Shown here one piece after another: positions 26,099-35,039 of a DNA stretch of 64,000 nucleotides. Position numbers and translations under genes: made by a program. The notes under the pieces were generated by a model. That model ran no database searches and had not been told where the DNA came from. It was given only the letters and a program-made list of their open reading frames with translations. Source of the DNA: Planctomycetota bacterium. Its GTDB lineage: Bacteria; Planctomycetota; B15-G4; SIAN01. Position 1 is the first letter of the stretch. Each line of letters starts with the position of its first letter. Location: contig JANQQL010000015.1 of the NCBI GenBank assembly GCA_028289345.1, positions 433,500-497,499 of the forward strand, given 5' to 3'.

Positions 26099-28615
26099 TC
26101 AGCGGTCGAGCGAAATCTCCACCACTTCCCCCGGGTCGAGTCGCACCGGGAGCCGGTCCACCTCTTGACCGTCCTCCAGGATCACCAGTTCCGAGGCCAA
26201 CTCGCTCACCGCGAAGATCCAGGTTTGCGGCGAGTCCAACGAAAGGCGCCTCCAAGTAGAACTCCCCGCTGACTCGAACTCGTACGCGTCGAGCGGCTGG
26301 TCTTGCGCGTCATGGAACTCGACCGCATGCCCGAACAGAGACTCGGGGATGTTCACCAAACGGAAATGGCACTTGGTGGCCACGGTGAGTTCCAGATCTT
26401 CGGTGGATTGGTCTGACTCCAGCGACAGAGTGAGAGGCATGGAATCGCCGCCATCGATCTGGAGCCGAGTCCCATGCCGAGGAACATTGACGAGCTCGAA
26501 GAATCCGCGGGCGTCCGTCACGGTGCTCGGACCGGCGCTCCAGCTTGCTCCCCAGTCCCGTTGCTGGACCACCAGATTCAATCGAACCCGGATTCCTTCA
26601 AGAGGCTCGCCCCGACGGGACATCACCCGGCCGGAGATCTTCTCGCGAACCAAGTCGGCGGAAAGCTGGATGATCGCGTCTTCGTCACCGGCAGAGACCG
26701 GGTCGGTCAGGAAACCAAACCCTCGCACCGAGTCGTAGACCCACAGCACGTACTCCCGGTCGAGCAATCCCGTGAGCTCGAAGCCGCCGTCTTCCTCCGA
26801 GAGGGTCTCCGTCGACCCCGACAGAGTCTCCGCGAACTCGGGAGGCAAACCGAGCTCATGAGTTTCCGTCCCGGTGGCGAGAGAAATCTCCCATCCCGCG
26901 AGCGACGCCTCATCGGCATCGACCAATCGCCCGCGAATCCGGGACGGCTCGGCTCCCAGGATCAGAGTCAGTGGCTCTTCAAGTTCGTCTTCCTCGGAGT
27001 CCAAGCGAGCGCCGAACTCGGGGATCAGTACGGGCAAGAATCCCTGCTTGGCCGCCACCAGGGGAGTCGTGGGTTCCAGCCAGTTCGATTTCTCCAGCAG
27101 GAACGAGCCGTCTTCCGCGGTCACGGTCTTCTTGAAGCCGAGCACCACTTGCGCTCCCGCGGCGACGCTTCCGTCAGCATGGAGGACGATTCCGCGGACG
27201 GACTTGCTGTCGGCCACCGGTTTCATCTCGATCCATCGATGGTGGTCCTCGACATGAGGCACCGCATCGCGAAAGGTGACGAAGCCATCGAGTTGCACCG
27301 AAAACTCCGCGCCCTCGACGACCGGAAGATCGAGCAAGAACTCTCCCTCGGCATTGGTCTTGGTGGAGTAGCTCTCGCGCCTTCCATGCTCGAGGGGATA
27401 GGGAAAGGACTCGTAGAACTCCCGACCGATGCGACTCATGAGGCTTGCGCCCTCCAGCGGGGCTCCGGAACGATCGACCACCTTTCCCCCCACCGCAACT
27501 TTGGTGGCCGCGACCACAACCAACTCGGCGTCACGGCTTCGTTCGTTCAAGGTCGCTTGAGCCAACGGGATGTGATCCGGGGAATCAATGGTGAGAGTCC
27601 ATGAAGGAGAGCCTGGGACCCAAGGCCCAGAGAACTTTCCTTCGCCATCGGAAACCGTTCGAAACGGAGAATCCTCTTCCGTGACCACCACCAGGCCGGG
27701 CAACCCCTTGCCTTGAAGGTCGACGACTCGTCCATGAACCAAGCCTTGCTTGGCAGGAATGGAAGGCGGTGAGGTCAGCGGCTCGATCTCCGCAGACGCG
27801 CCTTCCGCGTCCGCGGCCTTCGATTCCTCGCTCGAGACCCGGATCGGAGTCACTTCGGAAAGACTTTGCGGACGTCGATCTTCCGCGAGTGCCGCCGTTC
27901 GAGCTTCGGACCCGGACTCGCCCCCCTCTCCGACCCAACCCGCCCCGAACCAAGCCCCGACTCCCAACACCGCCGTCGCCGCCACTAGCTGAAGTTTGGC
28001 ACCCACGAGCAAGCCTCCTCCGATCAGAGCACCGCCTCCACTGACCTTGGCGGCGGTGCGTTTCATGTTCAGGATCGGAAGCATGGCGAGCGCCCATTGC
28101 CGTCGGTTGCCTCCCGACTGACGATCGAATTCCTCGCGCAAGAGAGCCATCGCTCGACGCAACTGGGACTTGACCGTGGTGACCGGAACGTTCTGACGAG
28201 CCGCGATCTTTCGCGGAGGAAGGTCGTCGAAGAATCGCATCAACGTCACCGATCGATACGGCTCGGCAAGACCGAGAACGGCGTCGACCACCCGACGTTG
28301 TTGATGGATCCTCTCCACGATCTGATCCGTGGCGGGAGTTTCCTCGCGGGAGGACGCCAACGTTTCGCGACGCTGGCGTCGATCTTCTTCCCGGTGTTTG
28401 GTCCGGGCAAAGTTCACCGCGACCTGTCGCAACCAAGCCAACAAGGAACCGGCACGCTCTGGCGGACGCTCGAGCGCGGCCAAGTAGGTCCGCTGCATCA
28501 CGTCATCGACTTCGTTCGAGTCGAACAACAAGCGCTGGAGCAGAGCACGCACCGACGCATCGTGACGAGTCAGCTCCTCCGCGCGAAGGCGGGCCGGACC
28601 GGATGCCTCGTTCAT
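26099..28615 (-). CDS. Membrane-tethered ECF sigma factor with extracytoplasmic CRL domains
   Basis: 838 residues joining a complete ECF sigma factor to an external sensor-like part. Region 2 is at about 20-85 (NEVDDVMQRTYLAALERP, LLAWLRQVAVNFARTKHR). Region 4 is at about 105-160 (LAEPYRSVTLMRFFDDLPPRKIAARQ, VTTVKSQLRRAMALLREE). A Gly-rich hydrophobic helix follows at about 194-227. From 285 on come six or so carboxypeptidase-regulatory-like beta-sandwiches, for example VHGRVVDLQGKGLPGLVVV, VGGKVVDRSGAPLEGASL and ISGRVMSRRGEPLEGIRVRL. Sigma factors with long C-terminal extensions are known in planctomycetes. Here the sigma part would be held at the membrane and might be released or controlled by an outside ligand. 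No separate anti-sigma gene is adjacent. Confidence 0.88.
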   Translation of the reverse strand: MNEASGPARLRAEELTRHDASVRALLQRLLFDSNEVDDVMQRTYLAALERPPERAGSLLAWLRQVAVNFARTKHREEDRRQRRETLASSREETPATDQIVERIHQQRRVVDAVLGLAEPYRSVTLMRFFDDLPPRKIAARQNVPVTTVKSQLRRAMALLREEFDRQSGGNRRQWALAMLPILNMKRTAAKVSGGGALIGGGLLVGAKLQLVAATAVLGVGAWFGAGWVGEGGESGSEARTAALAEDRRPQSLSEVTPIRVSSEESKAADAEGASAEIEPLTSPPSIPAKQGLVHGRVVDLQGKGLPGLVVVTEEDSPFRTVSDGEGKFSGPWVPGSPSWTLTIDSPDHIPLAQATLNERSRDAELVVVAATKVAVGGKVVDRSGAPLEGASLMSRIGREFYESFPYPLEHGRRESYSTKTNAEGEFLLDLPVVEGAEFSVQLDGFVTFRDAVPHVEDHHRWIEMKPVADSKSVRGIVLHADGSVAAGAQVVLGFKKTVTAEDGSFLLEKSNWLEPTTPLVAAKQGFLPVLIPEFGARLDSEEDELEEPLTLILGAEPSRIRGRLVDADEASLAGWEISLATGTETHELGLPPEFAETLSGSTETLSEEDGGFELTGLLDREYVLWVYDSVRGFGFLTDPVSAGDEDAIIQLSADLVREKISGRVMSRRGEPLEGIRVRLNLVVQQRDWGASWSAGPSTVTDARGFFELVNVPRHGTRLQIDGGDSMPLTLSLESDQSTEDLELTVATKCHFRLVNIPESLFGHAVEFHDAQDQPLDAYEFESAGSSTWRRLSLDSPQTWIFAVSELASELVILEDGQEVDRLPVRLDPGEVVEISLDR

Positions 28616-29245
28616 GGCGAACTCCCGCTCATGCTTCCGTCGTCCGGCTCGGGCTCACCGCGAGATCACCACAATGAGCAAGCCCCGGGAGGGGCCGAGA
28701 TCGGTCCCGGTCCGCGCCTCCGCGGGCCTCGGGAAGGACCATCCTCGATCGACCGTGGCCGAACAAGGGTTGCATGACGCCCGGGACGAATCGGAGGCGG
28801 GGATTCTGGAGTTTTTCTGCGGGAAGCCCGGGTGCAGGAACATTTGCCCGAACGGGAAAACACCACGGCAACCACTCGCTTCGTGGTCACCCTCTCGGCT
28901 TTCCCTCAGGGCGCCTATGGTTGAGAAAAGCTCGTGGTGGCATTCCCGTCGAAGTGCCTGGGCCCGCGAAGCACTCGACAGGGGATCCCTTTCGGAGAGG
29001 CGATCTTCTTCCGGACCAAGAGGAACTCGGCGGTCTCGTTCTCAATCCTCTTGGCTGAAACAGAACAAGAAGATCGACGCACGCGACGCGAAGTGATCCG
29101 GGACAAACGGCGGGAAGGGGAGCCGGATGACATCCGGCGGAACGTGAGCGGCAACGAGCGCGAACCCTCTCGGAACCGATCCGACTTTACGGCGGACCCG
29201 CATCCCAGAAAAGCGAGCCCGGTGCGCGTCGTGGCAGCGATGCCC
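28616..29245. other. 630-bp intergenic region
   Basis: No gene supported; short open frames on both strands have no recognisable domain. It holds palindrome P5 (28977-29104) and presumably the promoter of the sigma-fusion gene. Confidence 0.45.
28977..29104. repeat. Long imperfect palindrome P5
   Basis: Three paired blocks in register: GACAGGGGATCCCTTTCG with CGAAGTGATCCGGGAC, GATCTTCTT (29002) with AAGAAGATC (29067), and CCAAGAGGA (29016) with TCCTCTTGG (29046). The layout matches the family A palindromes but the sequence is different. Confidence 0.6.
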
Positions 29246-30280
29246 TTACTGAGCGCGCAGCAAAGGCATGCCCTGCACCAGCGGCGGGAACTCGGCCCAG
29301 TTCTCCTTGCCGCCACCGGTCGTGAAGCAGTGACCGAGCATGCCCGTCGACTCCAGCTTCACGCTGTATTCCACCAACGCACCGGACGCCTCCGTGTCAC
29401 GCCAACTGGCGGGCAAGACCTCGAAGCCCAAGCCGAGCAAGTGCGCCACCGACGGATATTCGGGTCGAACAGTGGAATGCCACGGGAGAAGAATGATGTC
29501 CCGCGGAATTCGATTCGCCGCGCCATGGGTTCCGCTGGTGGAGCCCTCTCGTTCATCCAGCTCGAGCGCTTCGGCATCCAGAAGGCGGTCTGCCCACATC
29601 AGCATCTTCACCCCGCGCTGTCGGACCAAGAAGTGGTGATAGTCCACCACGGCATCGGCGAATACTTGTGCGGGGTCCTTGTCAACGGTCGAGGGCGACT
29701 GCTCCGAGCCAATGAGAAAGATCTCTTCCATCCCGACGTGAAAAGCATCCGCCTGGAACGCGTCCAGGAGTTCCCCCATCAGAGCAAACACGATCTGGTT
29801 GACCCGCGGATCGGTGGGATTCCACTCGCGGGCATAGATTCCTTCGTTGTCCGGGAACGCTCCGGGAGTCGCGTCGAGCTCTGGATACAGCGCCAACAAC
29901 GGAGAGACTTCTTTGCCGGCTGACTGGTGACCAATGCAGCGAAACTCGGGAATCACGCGGATCCCGTGCTTGAGGCAGGCATCCGCAAAGCGACGAGCTC
30001 CGGCGGCACTGATCTGCCGAGGCCCTTGACGCATCTTGGGATGTGACTCGAACTGGAAGAAGTAGTTCACTTCCAGAATCAGAACATTGATGCCGGCCTT
30101 CGACATTTCTGGAAGCTGCTTGGCAAGCTGGTCCAGTCCTGCATCCGATTTGTAGCCGACAAGGTGAAGCGCGCGCCACGAGTCGACCTCGGGCGTCGTT
30201 TCTTCGGGCACCGGAGCACTCGACGTTTGACAGGACACGGTGGCAAGGCTGAACAAGGCGAGCGCGAAGAGAGACTTCAT
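29246..30280 (-). CDS. Lipoprotein related to family 20 glycoside hydrolases
   Basis: 344 residues from the ATG at 30280. MKSLFALALFSLATVSCQ is a lipoprotein signal with Cys17 as lipidation site. The body is a TIM-barrel-like fold resembling GH20 beta-hexosaminidases: LHLVGYKSDAGLDQLAKQLP (first strand), MSKAGINVLILEVNYFFQF, DACLKHGIRVIPEFRCIGHQ (the GH20-type I-P-E-x-x-x-x-G-H) and DAFHVGMEEIFLIG, where GH20 has its catalytic Asp-Glu as HxGxDE. Here the pair reads Glu-Glu, so activity is uncertain. MLMWADRLLDAEAL is the next conserved Trp strand. The upstream frame to 30427 is not lipoprotein-like and is left out. Confidence 0.72.
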   Translation of the reverse strand: MKSLFALALFSLATVSCQTSSAPVPEETTPEVDSWRALHLVGYKSDAGLDQLAKQLPEMSKAGINVLILEVNYFFQFESHPKMRQGPRQISAAGARRFADACLKHGIRVIPEFRCIGHQSAGKEVSPLLALYPELDATPGAFPDNEGIYAREWNPTDPRVNQIVFALMGELLDAFQADAFHVGMEEIFLIGSEQSPSTVDKDPAQVFADAVVDYHHFLVRQRGVKMLMWADRLLDAEALELDEREGSTSGTHGAANRIPRDIILLPWHSTVRPEYPSVAHLLGLGFEVLPASWRDTEASGALVEYSVKLESTGMLGHCFTTGGGKENWAEFPPLVQGMPLLRAQ

Positions 30281-30618
30281 CACCACTGATTCCTTCGGAC
30301 TCCCGAGAGTCCGTTTGCGGGCCGTCGACGTCCCACACGTGGTCGACGACCCGGTCATTCCACACCCGAAGCCACCCAGTTCGTCCTCGACGATCTTCGG
30401 GGATCCGTCTTCCGCAGCGCACCGCATCCGGGCTTCCCCTCCGGAAGCCTGGCATTGGCTCTATCGGTGAATTCCCCCGAGGAATGGAGCCTGGGTTTGG
30501 GTGAGACGAATCGCCCCAGAGCCCTCGAATCGACGCAACTCGTTGAGTCACAGGGACTCCGCGCACTTCCTCCGGGTCGGGGTCGGATCAAGAGTCCCGG
30601 GAATTCCTGGGGCCCTCC
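30281..30618. other. 338-bp intergenic region with hairpins
   Basis: Between two minus-strand genes. Contains a hairpin CGTCGAC/GTCGACG (30323-30348) and a strong stem-loop at 30428-30452. No gene seen. Confidence 0.5.
30428..30452 (-). terminator. Terminator-like stem-loop (no T-run)
   Basis: CCGGGCTTCC-cctcc-GGAAGCCTGG gives a ten-pair stem with one mismatch and a five-base loop, 166 bases downstream of the stop of the minus-strand HExxH gene. It lacks a T-tract, so intrinsic termination is uncertain. Confidence 0.35.
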
Positions 30619-31908
30619 TCAGGGAGCGGCGAGATTGAAGTCCCCCGCGCGCGCACCAGCAACCATGCTCCAACCGTCCGCCAAGGTGAGCTTCCAACCC
30701 GGTCCCGAAAGTTGCGCCGCCGAGGCAGGCGCGGGGACGATCGCTGCCTGAATTGCTCCCTCGTCGAACTCCACCAGAACGCCGGAGCGCACTTCGAGCA
30801 CTCCGAACTCTGCGGTCAAGTGAAACGTCCCGTACACCGTTCCGTGAGGTTCCCAGGTTTCCAGGTGATTGGGGTTGAAGCTGTAGCGCAGACTGGGATC
30901 GGGTTCGATGCGAAGCACGGGGCCGTCCACGTAACGCGCTCGGTAGGTGGCGATGCGCTGGTCGCGTGCTTCGGCGCGTTGGGTTTCTTCGCGCACGACC
31001 TCTTCGCCGCCATAGTCCTCCATGCATAGCTCGACATCGCCGGCCAGATCGTCGGACTCGGTGACGCCGTAGTGCTCGGCGAGGAGATGGCCGAAGTCGC
31101 TCTTGGGATGGAGCTCCTCACGCCAATTCGAACTCACTTCGTCGAGCAGGAAGCCGTAAGCCGGACCCACGGCGTAAGCGAAGTTGCGCACGTAGTTCTT
31201 TCGGCGCTCTTGGGAAGAGAGAGCTGCGGCGATTCGGCGAATGCGCGTCTTGCGGTCGGAGCCACAAAGCACCGTTCCAGTGTATTCGGCAAGGCCTTCA
31301 TTGAGTTCCAGCAGTTGCTCCGTGGCCGCTGCCTCGGGAAACAGTTCGCGCCGGCGTTCGCGGAACGCCAGGGCATCTTGGACCGCAAGCTCGCGATCCT
31401 CCCCCACCGAAGTCACGGCGGTTTGCAACGCTCGCCACTCCAAACGAGCCAGAATCCGTCCGTCCTTAGTGTCGAGTTGCGGGTTCTGGGGGTTGCCGCC
31501 TTGCAGATCCAGGTCCCGTTGGATGCGGTGGTACATCTCGTGAGCAAGCAGCTGCTTTCGAGCGAGTTCCTCCTGAGGCAGCGGCCAGATCAGCGTGGTC
31601 CAATAGGTTCCCGACCAGTGGATGGCGGTGTTGGCCACTCCCTGCCCCGGATCCAGTTCCCCGACGAACACCCCGTCCACTTCTTGCAAGCGGCCGTTCG
31701 CGTCCGCCTGATTGGCGACCAGCTCACGGCTCGCCGCATCCCCGAACATCAGCGGGCCCGCCAAGGAAAAGCCCCACAGATTGCCGTCGTCTCGACCCGC
31801 GATTTCCGCCGCCTCTTCGAAGTACTGACGGGCGAGGCCTCGGTCGATGGCAGGAGTTTGCGTCAGGACAGCGGTCGCGAGGAACAGGACGGGGAGCGCG
31901 GGAATCAT
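30619..31908 (-). CDS. Exported HExxH putative metallopeptidase
   Basis: 429 residues. The N-terminus MIPALPVLFLATAVLTQTPA is a signal peptide. A zinc-protease motif LLAHEMYHRIQ (about residues 122-132) supplies two His and a Glu. About 80 residues later comes LELNEGLAEYTG, whose Glu could be the third zinc ligand, as in gluzincin-type peptidases. The C-terminal 80 residues are beta-rich (TVYGTFHLTAEFGVLEVRSG). No closer family recognised. It would act outside the cytoplasm. It is probably monocistronic, with hairpins behind it and a repeat-rich gap ahead. Confidence 0.68.
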   Translation of the reverse strand: MIPALPVLFLATAVLTQTPAIDRGLARQYFEEAAEIAGRDDGNLWGFSLAGPLMFGDAASRELVANQADANGRLQEVDGVFVGELDPGQGVANTAIHWSGTYWTTLIWPLPQEELARKQLLAHEMYHRIQRDLDLQGGNPQNPQLDTKDGRILARLEWRALQTAVTSVGEDRELAVQDALAFRERRRELFPEAAATEQLLELNEGLAEYTGTVLCGSDRKTRIRRIAAALSSQERRKNYVRNFAYAVGPAYGFLLDEVSSNWREELHPKSDFGHLLAEHYGVTESDDLAGDVELCMEDYGGEEVVREETQRAEARDQRIATYRARYVDGPVLRIEPDPSLRYSFNPNHLETWEPHGTVYGTFHLTAEFGVLEVRSGVLVEFDEGAIQAAIVPAPASAAQLSGPGWKLTLADGWSMVAGARAGDFNLAAP

Positions 31909-32296
31909 GAGGGCTCTGGGTCAGGGGCACCGCGACGCGAGGCGCCGCACGGACACCAACGAACAGGAAGAGGCTACGTCGTCAGGCGATACCGCCGCAA
32001 TTGCCACGAAGTTCACGGAGCGCGGGTCTGTCGCAGCCCCCGAGCCGTGAGCTCCGTTGCGAGGGACGCGGTGCCCGAAAACCAATCACGAACGCGCTCG
32101 AGTCACTCGTCCGCTTTGTGCGCCCGGCGCCATCACCCGGTCGCGGCCTCGCTAGCCGACCGTTCGAGATGTTTTCGTTTCCGCCAAGGAGTCGGACCGC
32201 AAGCGAATCGGTGGGTTTGCCGAGAATGCGAGGACCAAGACGAAGGCGAAAACCTCCGATCGGAAGCCGAAGAGCCCTCTTACGGGCCGGCTCGCG
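31909..32296. other. 388-bp intergenic region
   Basis: No gene supported. The right part is a degenerate copy of the family A palindrome running up to the stop of the ABC permease. Confidence 0.45.
32146..32296. repeat. Degenerate family A palindromic repeat, copy P6
   Basis: Shares the family A core (TTTTCGTTTCCGCC, AAGGAGTCGGACCG, GCGAATCGGTGG) and the pairing arm GGCGAAAACCTCCGATCGG. The outer arms are poorly preserved. Boundaries approximate. The right end touches the stop codon of the permease gene. Confidence 0.55.
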
Positions 32297-33676
32297 CTAC
32301 GACTTTTGGAACACCCACTTGCCGAGCTGTTTGACGGACGGGGGTTTGCCGTAGATCAGGATCGCGATGCGGAAGACTTTCGACGAAGCCCACAGGGCGA
32401 ACGCGACTCCCAAGGTCATGCAGCCGATGGAGGTCAGGATCTCCGAGACCGGGGGTTGGGGGGATAGGCCGAGGCGCAGCATCATGACGAAGGGCGCCGA
32501 GAACGGGAAATAGCTGAGACCCTGGCTCACCAATGATCCAGGGTTTTCGATGACGTGGTTGATGGCGATCATCGGCAGGAACATCAGCAGGAACAACGGC
32601 GCCATCATGTTCTGGGCTTCCTGGATGGTCATGCACACCGATCCAATGGCGGCGTAGACGCAGCCATAGATCAGATATCCGGCCAGGAAGTAAAAGACAA
32701 AGTAGATCAGATCGAGAACCGAGACGCCGTCGGAAGGCATGACGTCGTGGTACGCCGCTGCCGAGAGAGCGGCGGCGGCGTAGATCCCGGTCACGGTCAG
32801 CCCCATCAAGTAGTTGCCGAGGATCTTCCCTCCCAGGATCTGAAACGGAGTCGAGCTGGAAACCAGCACTTCGAGGATGCGGTTGGACTTCTCCTCGATG
32901 GTGTTGTTCAGCAGAGGCCCCGCGGAGGTCATCACCGCAATCCACAGAAGGATCATGAAGCCCAGCGGGAAGATGAACTCCTGCTTGCCGCTGGCTTTGG
33001 TCACTCCTTCTTCTTCCTGGACCTTGAACTCCTGGACGTTCAGGGAGCGATTGATCTTGCCGACCACGACGGCATCGACTCCGGCGTCCTGATAACGCCA
33101 CTGTCGCACCGCATCGGTCAGGCTGCCACGCACGAACCGGGACGCCTTGACGTCCGTGAGGCTCTCACTGCCGTAGGCCACGAGATACGGCCAAACCTGC
33201 TTCTCCCAAGCGTCATGAGCCTCTTCGTCGTCCTCGTCCGGCTCCTGGGACAACAGCGCGGGAGGCTCGAGGGACAGCAGGGAGGGCCCGAGCATGATGA
33301 ACGCGAAGATCTCTTCGTCGCGGACCCGTTGAGCCTGCTCGGCTTTGAAGGACTCCCACTTTTCCCAGCCGGCCGCCGGATCATCTCCCAGCGAGGCCAC
33401 GTCCGAGACGTCGATCGTCTCGACCAGGTACTTCATCTTGACGTCATCGCCGGAGTTGTGCTGCCGGCTCGCCTCTTCCAACCCTGCGGAGACCTCGCCG
33501 GTCATGTCCAGGACCGCAAGCTTGCGCTCGCCCGTTTCTCCGACTCCTTCCAACCATTGGGGAATCAAGATCGTCAACACCAGCATGGCAGGCGCGAACA
33601 GGATCCCGAACAGGAACGCCTTGGTGAACACGGCGGCGATGTACTCGCGCTTGGCGATGACCCACAAGCGGTTCAT
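32297..33676 (-). CDS. ABC-2 type transporter permease (NatB-like)
   Basis: 459 residues. A first helix near the N-terminus (VFTKAFLFGILFAPAMLVLTILIP) is followed by a large extracytoplasmic domain of about 200 residues rich in charged residues. A block of five or six helices then follows (FIFPLGFMILLWIAVMTSAG, MGLTVTGIYAAAALSAAAY, LDLIYFVFYFLAGYLIYGC). SNRILEVLVSSSTPFQILGGKILGNY is the coupling-loop signature of NatB/ABC-2 exporters. Translation is coupled to the ATPase gene by an ATGA overlap. Export substrate unknown. Confidence 0.9.
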   Translation of the reverse strand: MNRLWVIAKREYIAAVFTKAFLFGILFAPAMLVLTILIPQWLEGVGETGERKLAVLDMTGEVSAGLEEASRQHNSGDDVKMKYLVETIDVSDVASLGDDPAAGWEKWESFKAEQAQRVRDEEIFAFIMLGPSLLSLEPPALLSQEPDEDDEEAHDAWEKQVWPYLVAYGSESLTDVKASRFVRGSLTDAVRQWRYQDAGVDAVVVGKINRSLNVQEFKVQEEEGVTKASGKQEFIFPLGFMILLWIAVMTSAGPLLNNTIEEKSNRILEVLVSSSTPFQILGGKILGNYLMGLTVTGIYAAAALSAAAYHDVMPSDGVSVLDLIYFVFYFLAGYLIYGCVYAAIGSVCMTIQEAQNMMAPLFLLMFLPMIAINHVIENPGSLVSQGLSYFPFSAPFVMMLRLGLSPQPPVSEILTSIGCMTLGVAFALWASSKVFRIAILIYGKPPSVKQLGKWVFQKS

Positions 33677-34596
33677 GCGGCAGTCTCCAGTCCTTCGGCG
33701 CCTTCTTCTCCGGCGACACGAATGAAGATGTCGTGGAGGTCCGGGGCACGGAGCTCACAGCGACGGATCCGATAGTGGGGCAAGATCGACTGCAGCACGG
33801 CTTGGGAGTCGGCACCGCGCTCCAGGAAGACTTCGACCCGGCCTCCCAGGTCCCGGATTCCTCGGACTCCGGCGAGAGACTCCAGCGCTTGGACATTGCC
33901 CTCGCCATAGAGGTCGAAGGTGTCCTCGCTGAACTGCTGGCGGATCTCTTCGATCGACCCGTCGAGCATCTTCTTGCCCTTGCAGATCATGAACACGTTG
34001 TCGCAGAGCTTCTCGGCCTGCTCCATCACGTGGGTCGAGAAGATCACCGTCTTCTTCTCTTCTCGCAGCGAGAGCACGATCTCGGTCAGGGTCTCGGTAT
34101 TGACCGGATCCAGCCCTGAGAAAGGCTCATCCAAGATCACCAGCTCGGGATCGTGAATGACCGTCGCGATGAACTGGATTTTCTGCTGCATCCCCTTGGA
34201 GAGCTCCTCCACCTTCTTGGTGCGCCACTCGGTGAGCCCCATGCGGTCCAGCCAGTTGGTGATGCGCGGTCGAATCTCGGAAGAGCGCATGCCCTTGAGC
34301 TGGCCGTAGAACGAGATAAGGTCTTGCACCTTCATCTTGCGGTACATGCCACGCTCTTCGGGAAGGTACCCGATGCGGTCCATGACCCCGCCGCCGGCCG
34401 GCTTCCCCAGCACTTCGACCCGCCCCTCGTCGGGGAGCAGGATGTTCATGATCATCCGGATGCTGGTGGTCTTGCCGGCGCCGTTCGGACCGATGAACCC
34501 GTAGACCGACCCCTGGGGGATCTCCAGGGACAGGTCGTCTACAGCGACGTGCTGAGCGAACGTCTTGGTGACATGATCGAGAATGGCTGCGTGCAT
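33673..34596 (-). CDS. ABC transporter ATP-binding protein
   Basis: 307 residues from the ATG at 34596 (AAGGA eight bases upstream). Walker A is FIGPNGAGKTTSIRM (about 37-51). The signature motif is in VEELSKGMQQKIQF, Walker B is LVILDEPFSGLDPVNTE, and the H-loop is VIFSTHVMEQAEKL. The C-terminal 90 residues are the accessory domain seen in NatA-type exporters. It partners with the overlapping ABC-2 permease. The long open frame upstream to 35109 crosses a repeat and is not part of the gene. The palindrome at 34617-34739 begins 21 bp ahead of the start codon and would be in the leader RNA. Confidence 0.93.
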   Translation of the reverse strand: MHAAILDHVTKTFAQHVAVDDLSLEIPQGSVYGFIGPNGAGKTTSIRMIMNILLPDEGRVEVLGKPAGGGVMDRIGYLPEERGMYRKMKVQDLISFYGQLKGMRSSEIRPRITNWLDRMGLTEWRTKKVEELSKGMQQKIQFIATVIHDPELVILDEPFSGLDPVNTETLTEIVLSLREEKKTVIFSTHVMEQAEKLCDNVFMICKGKKMLDGSIEEIRQQFSEDTFDLYGEGNVQALESLAGVRGIRDLGGRVEVFLERGADSQAVLQSILPHYRIRRCELRAPDLHDIFIRVAGEEGAEGLETAA

Positions 34597-34616
34597 GGAG
34601 TGGGTTCCTTGGACTA

Positions 34617-34739
34617 GCAGGCCGGTGACAAAGACCTCAGAAGCCGATCGAGCGCGTTTCGACTCCGTCGAGGATTCGAGGACGAAGTCCGAGGCGAAAA
34701 GATCCGATCGAGCGCCGAGAGAGTTCTTCACCGGCCTGC
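34617..34739. repeat. Family A palindromic repeat, copy P7 (123 bp)
   Basis: The outer arms GCAGGCCGGTGA and TCACCGGCCTGC are perfectly complementary. The inner arms CCGATCGAGCGCGTTTCG/GGCGAAAAGATCCGATCG also pair. It lacks about 35 bp of the apical part present in P4 and P8. Because it lies directly upstream of the ABC exporter operon it may affect its transcript. Confidence 0.78.
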
Positions 34740-35039
34740 GAGACCGCGTCAACAAATCGCGGACCACGCCCATGGTAACGCCGGATCCCGGGGAAAATTC
34801 GATCGGATCCTCCGCTCTGCGATCGAACTCCGCGGCATCAGAATTGTGCCGTTCTGGTCCTTGGCGGACGAAATCGGCGCTGACGGCAGTGAATTGCAGG
34901 ACGAGGACCCGCGTGGGCCAGAAGATGGCTCCGAGGGAGGAATCGACCGCAGCCGACCCGCGAACTCTGTCGGGCCTCGGGAACGATAGAGCGAGAAGTG
35001 ACGATCCCGGTCGGGTCTGGCCAAGACTCCCGCAACCGG
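34740..35039. other. 300-bp intergenic remainder
   Basis: Between palindrome P7 and the stop of the LiaF-like lipoprotein gene. No gene or clear signal seen. Confidence 0.35.
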
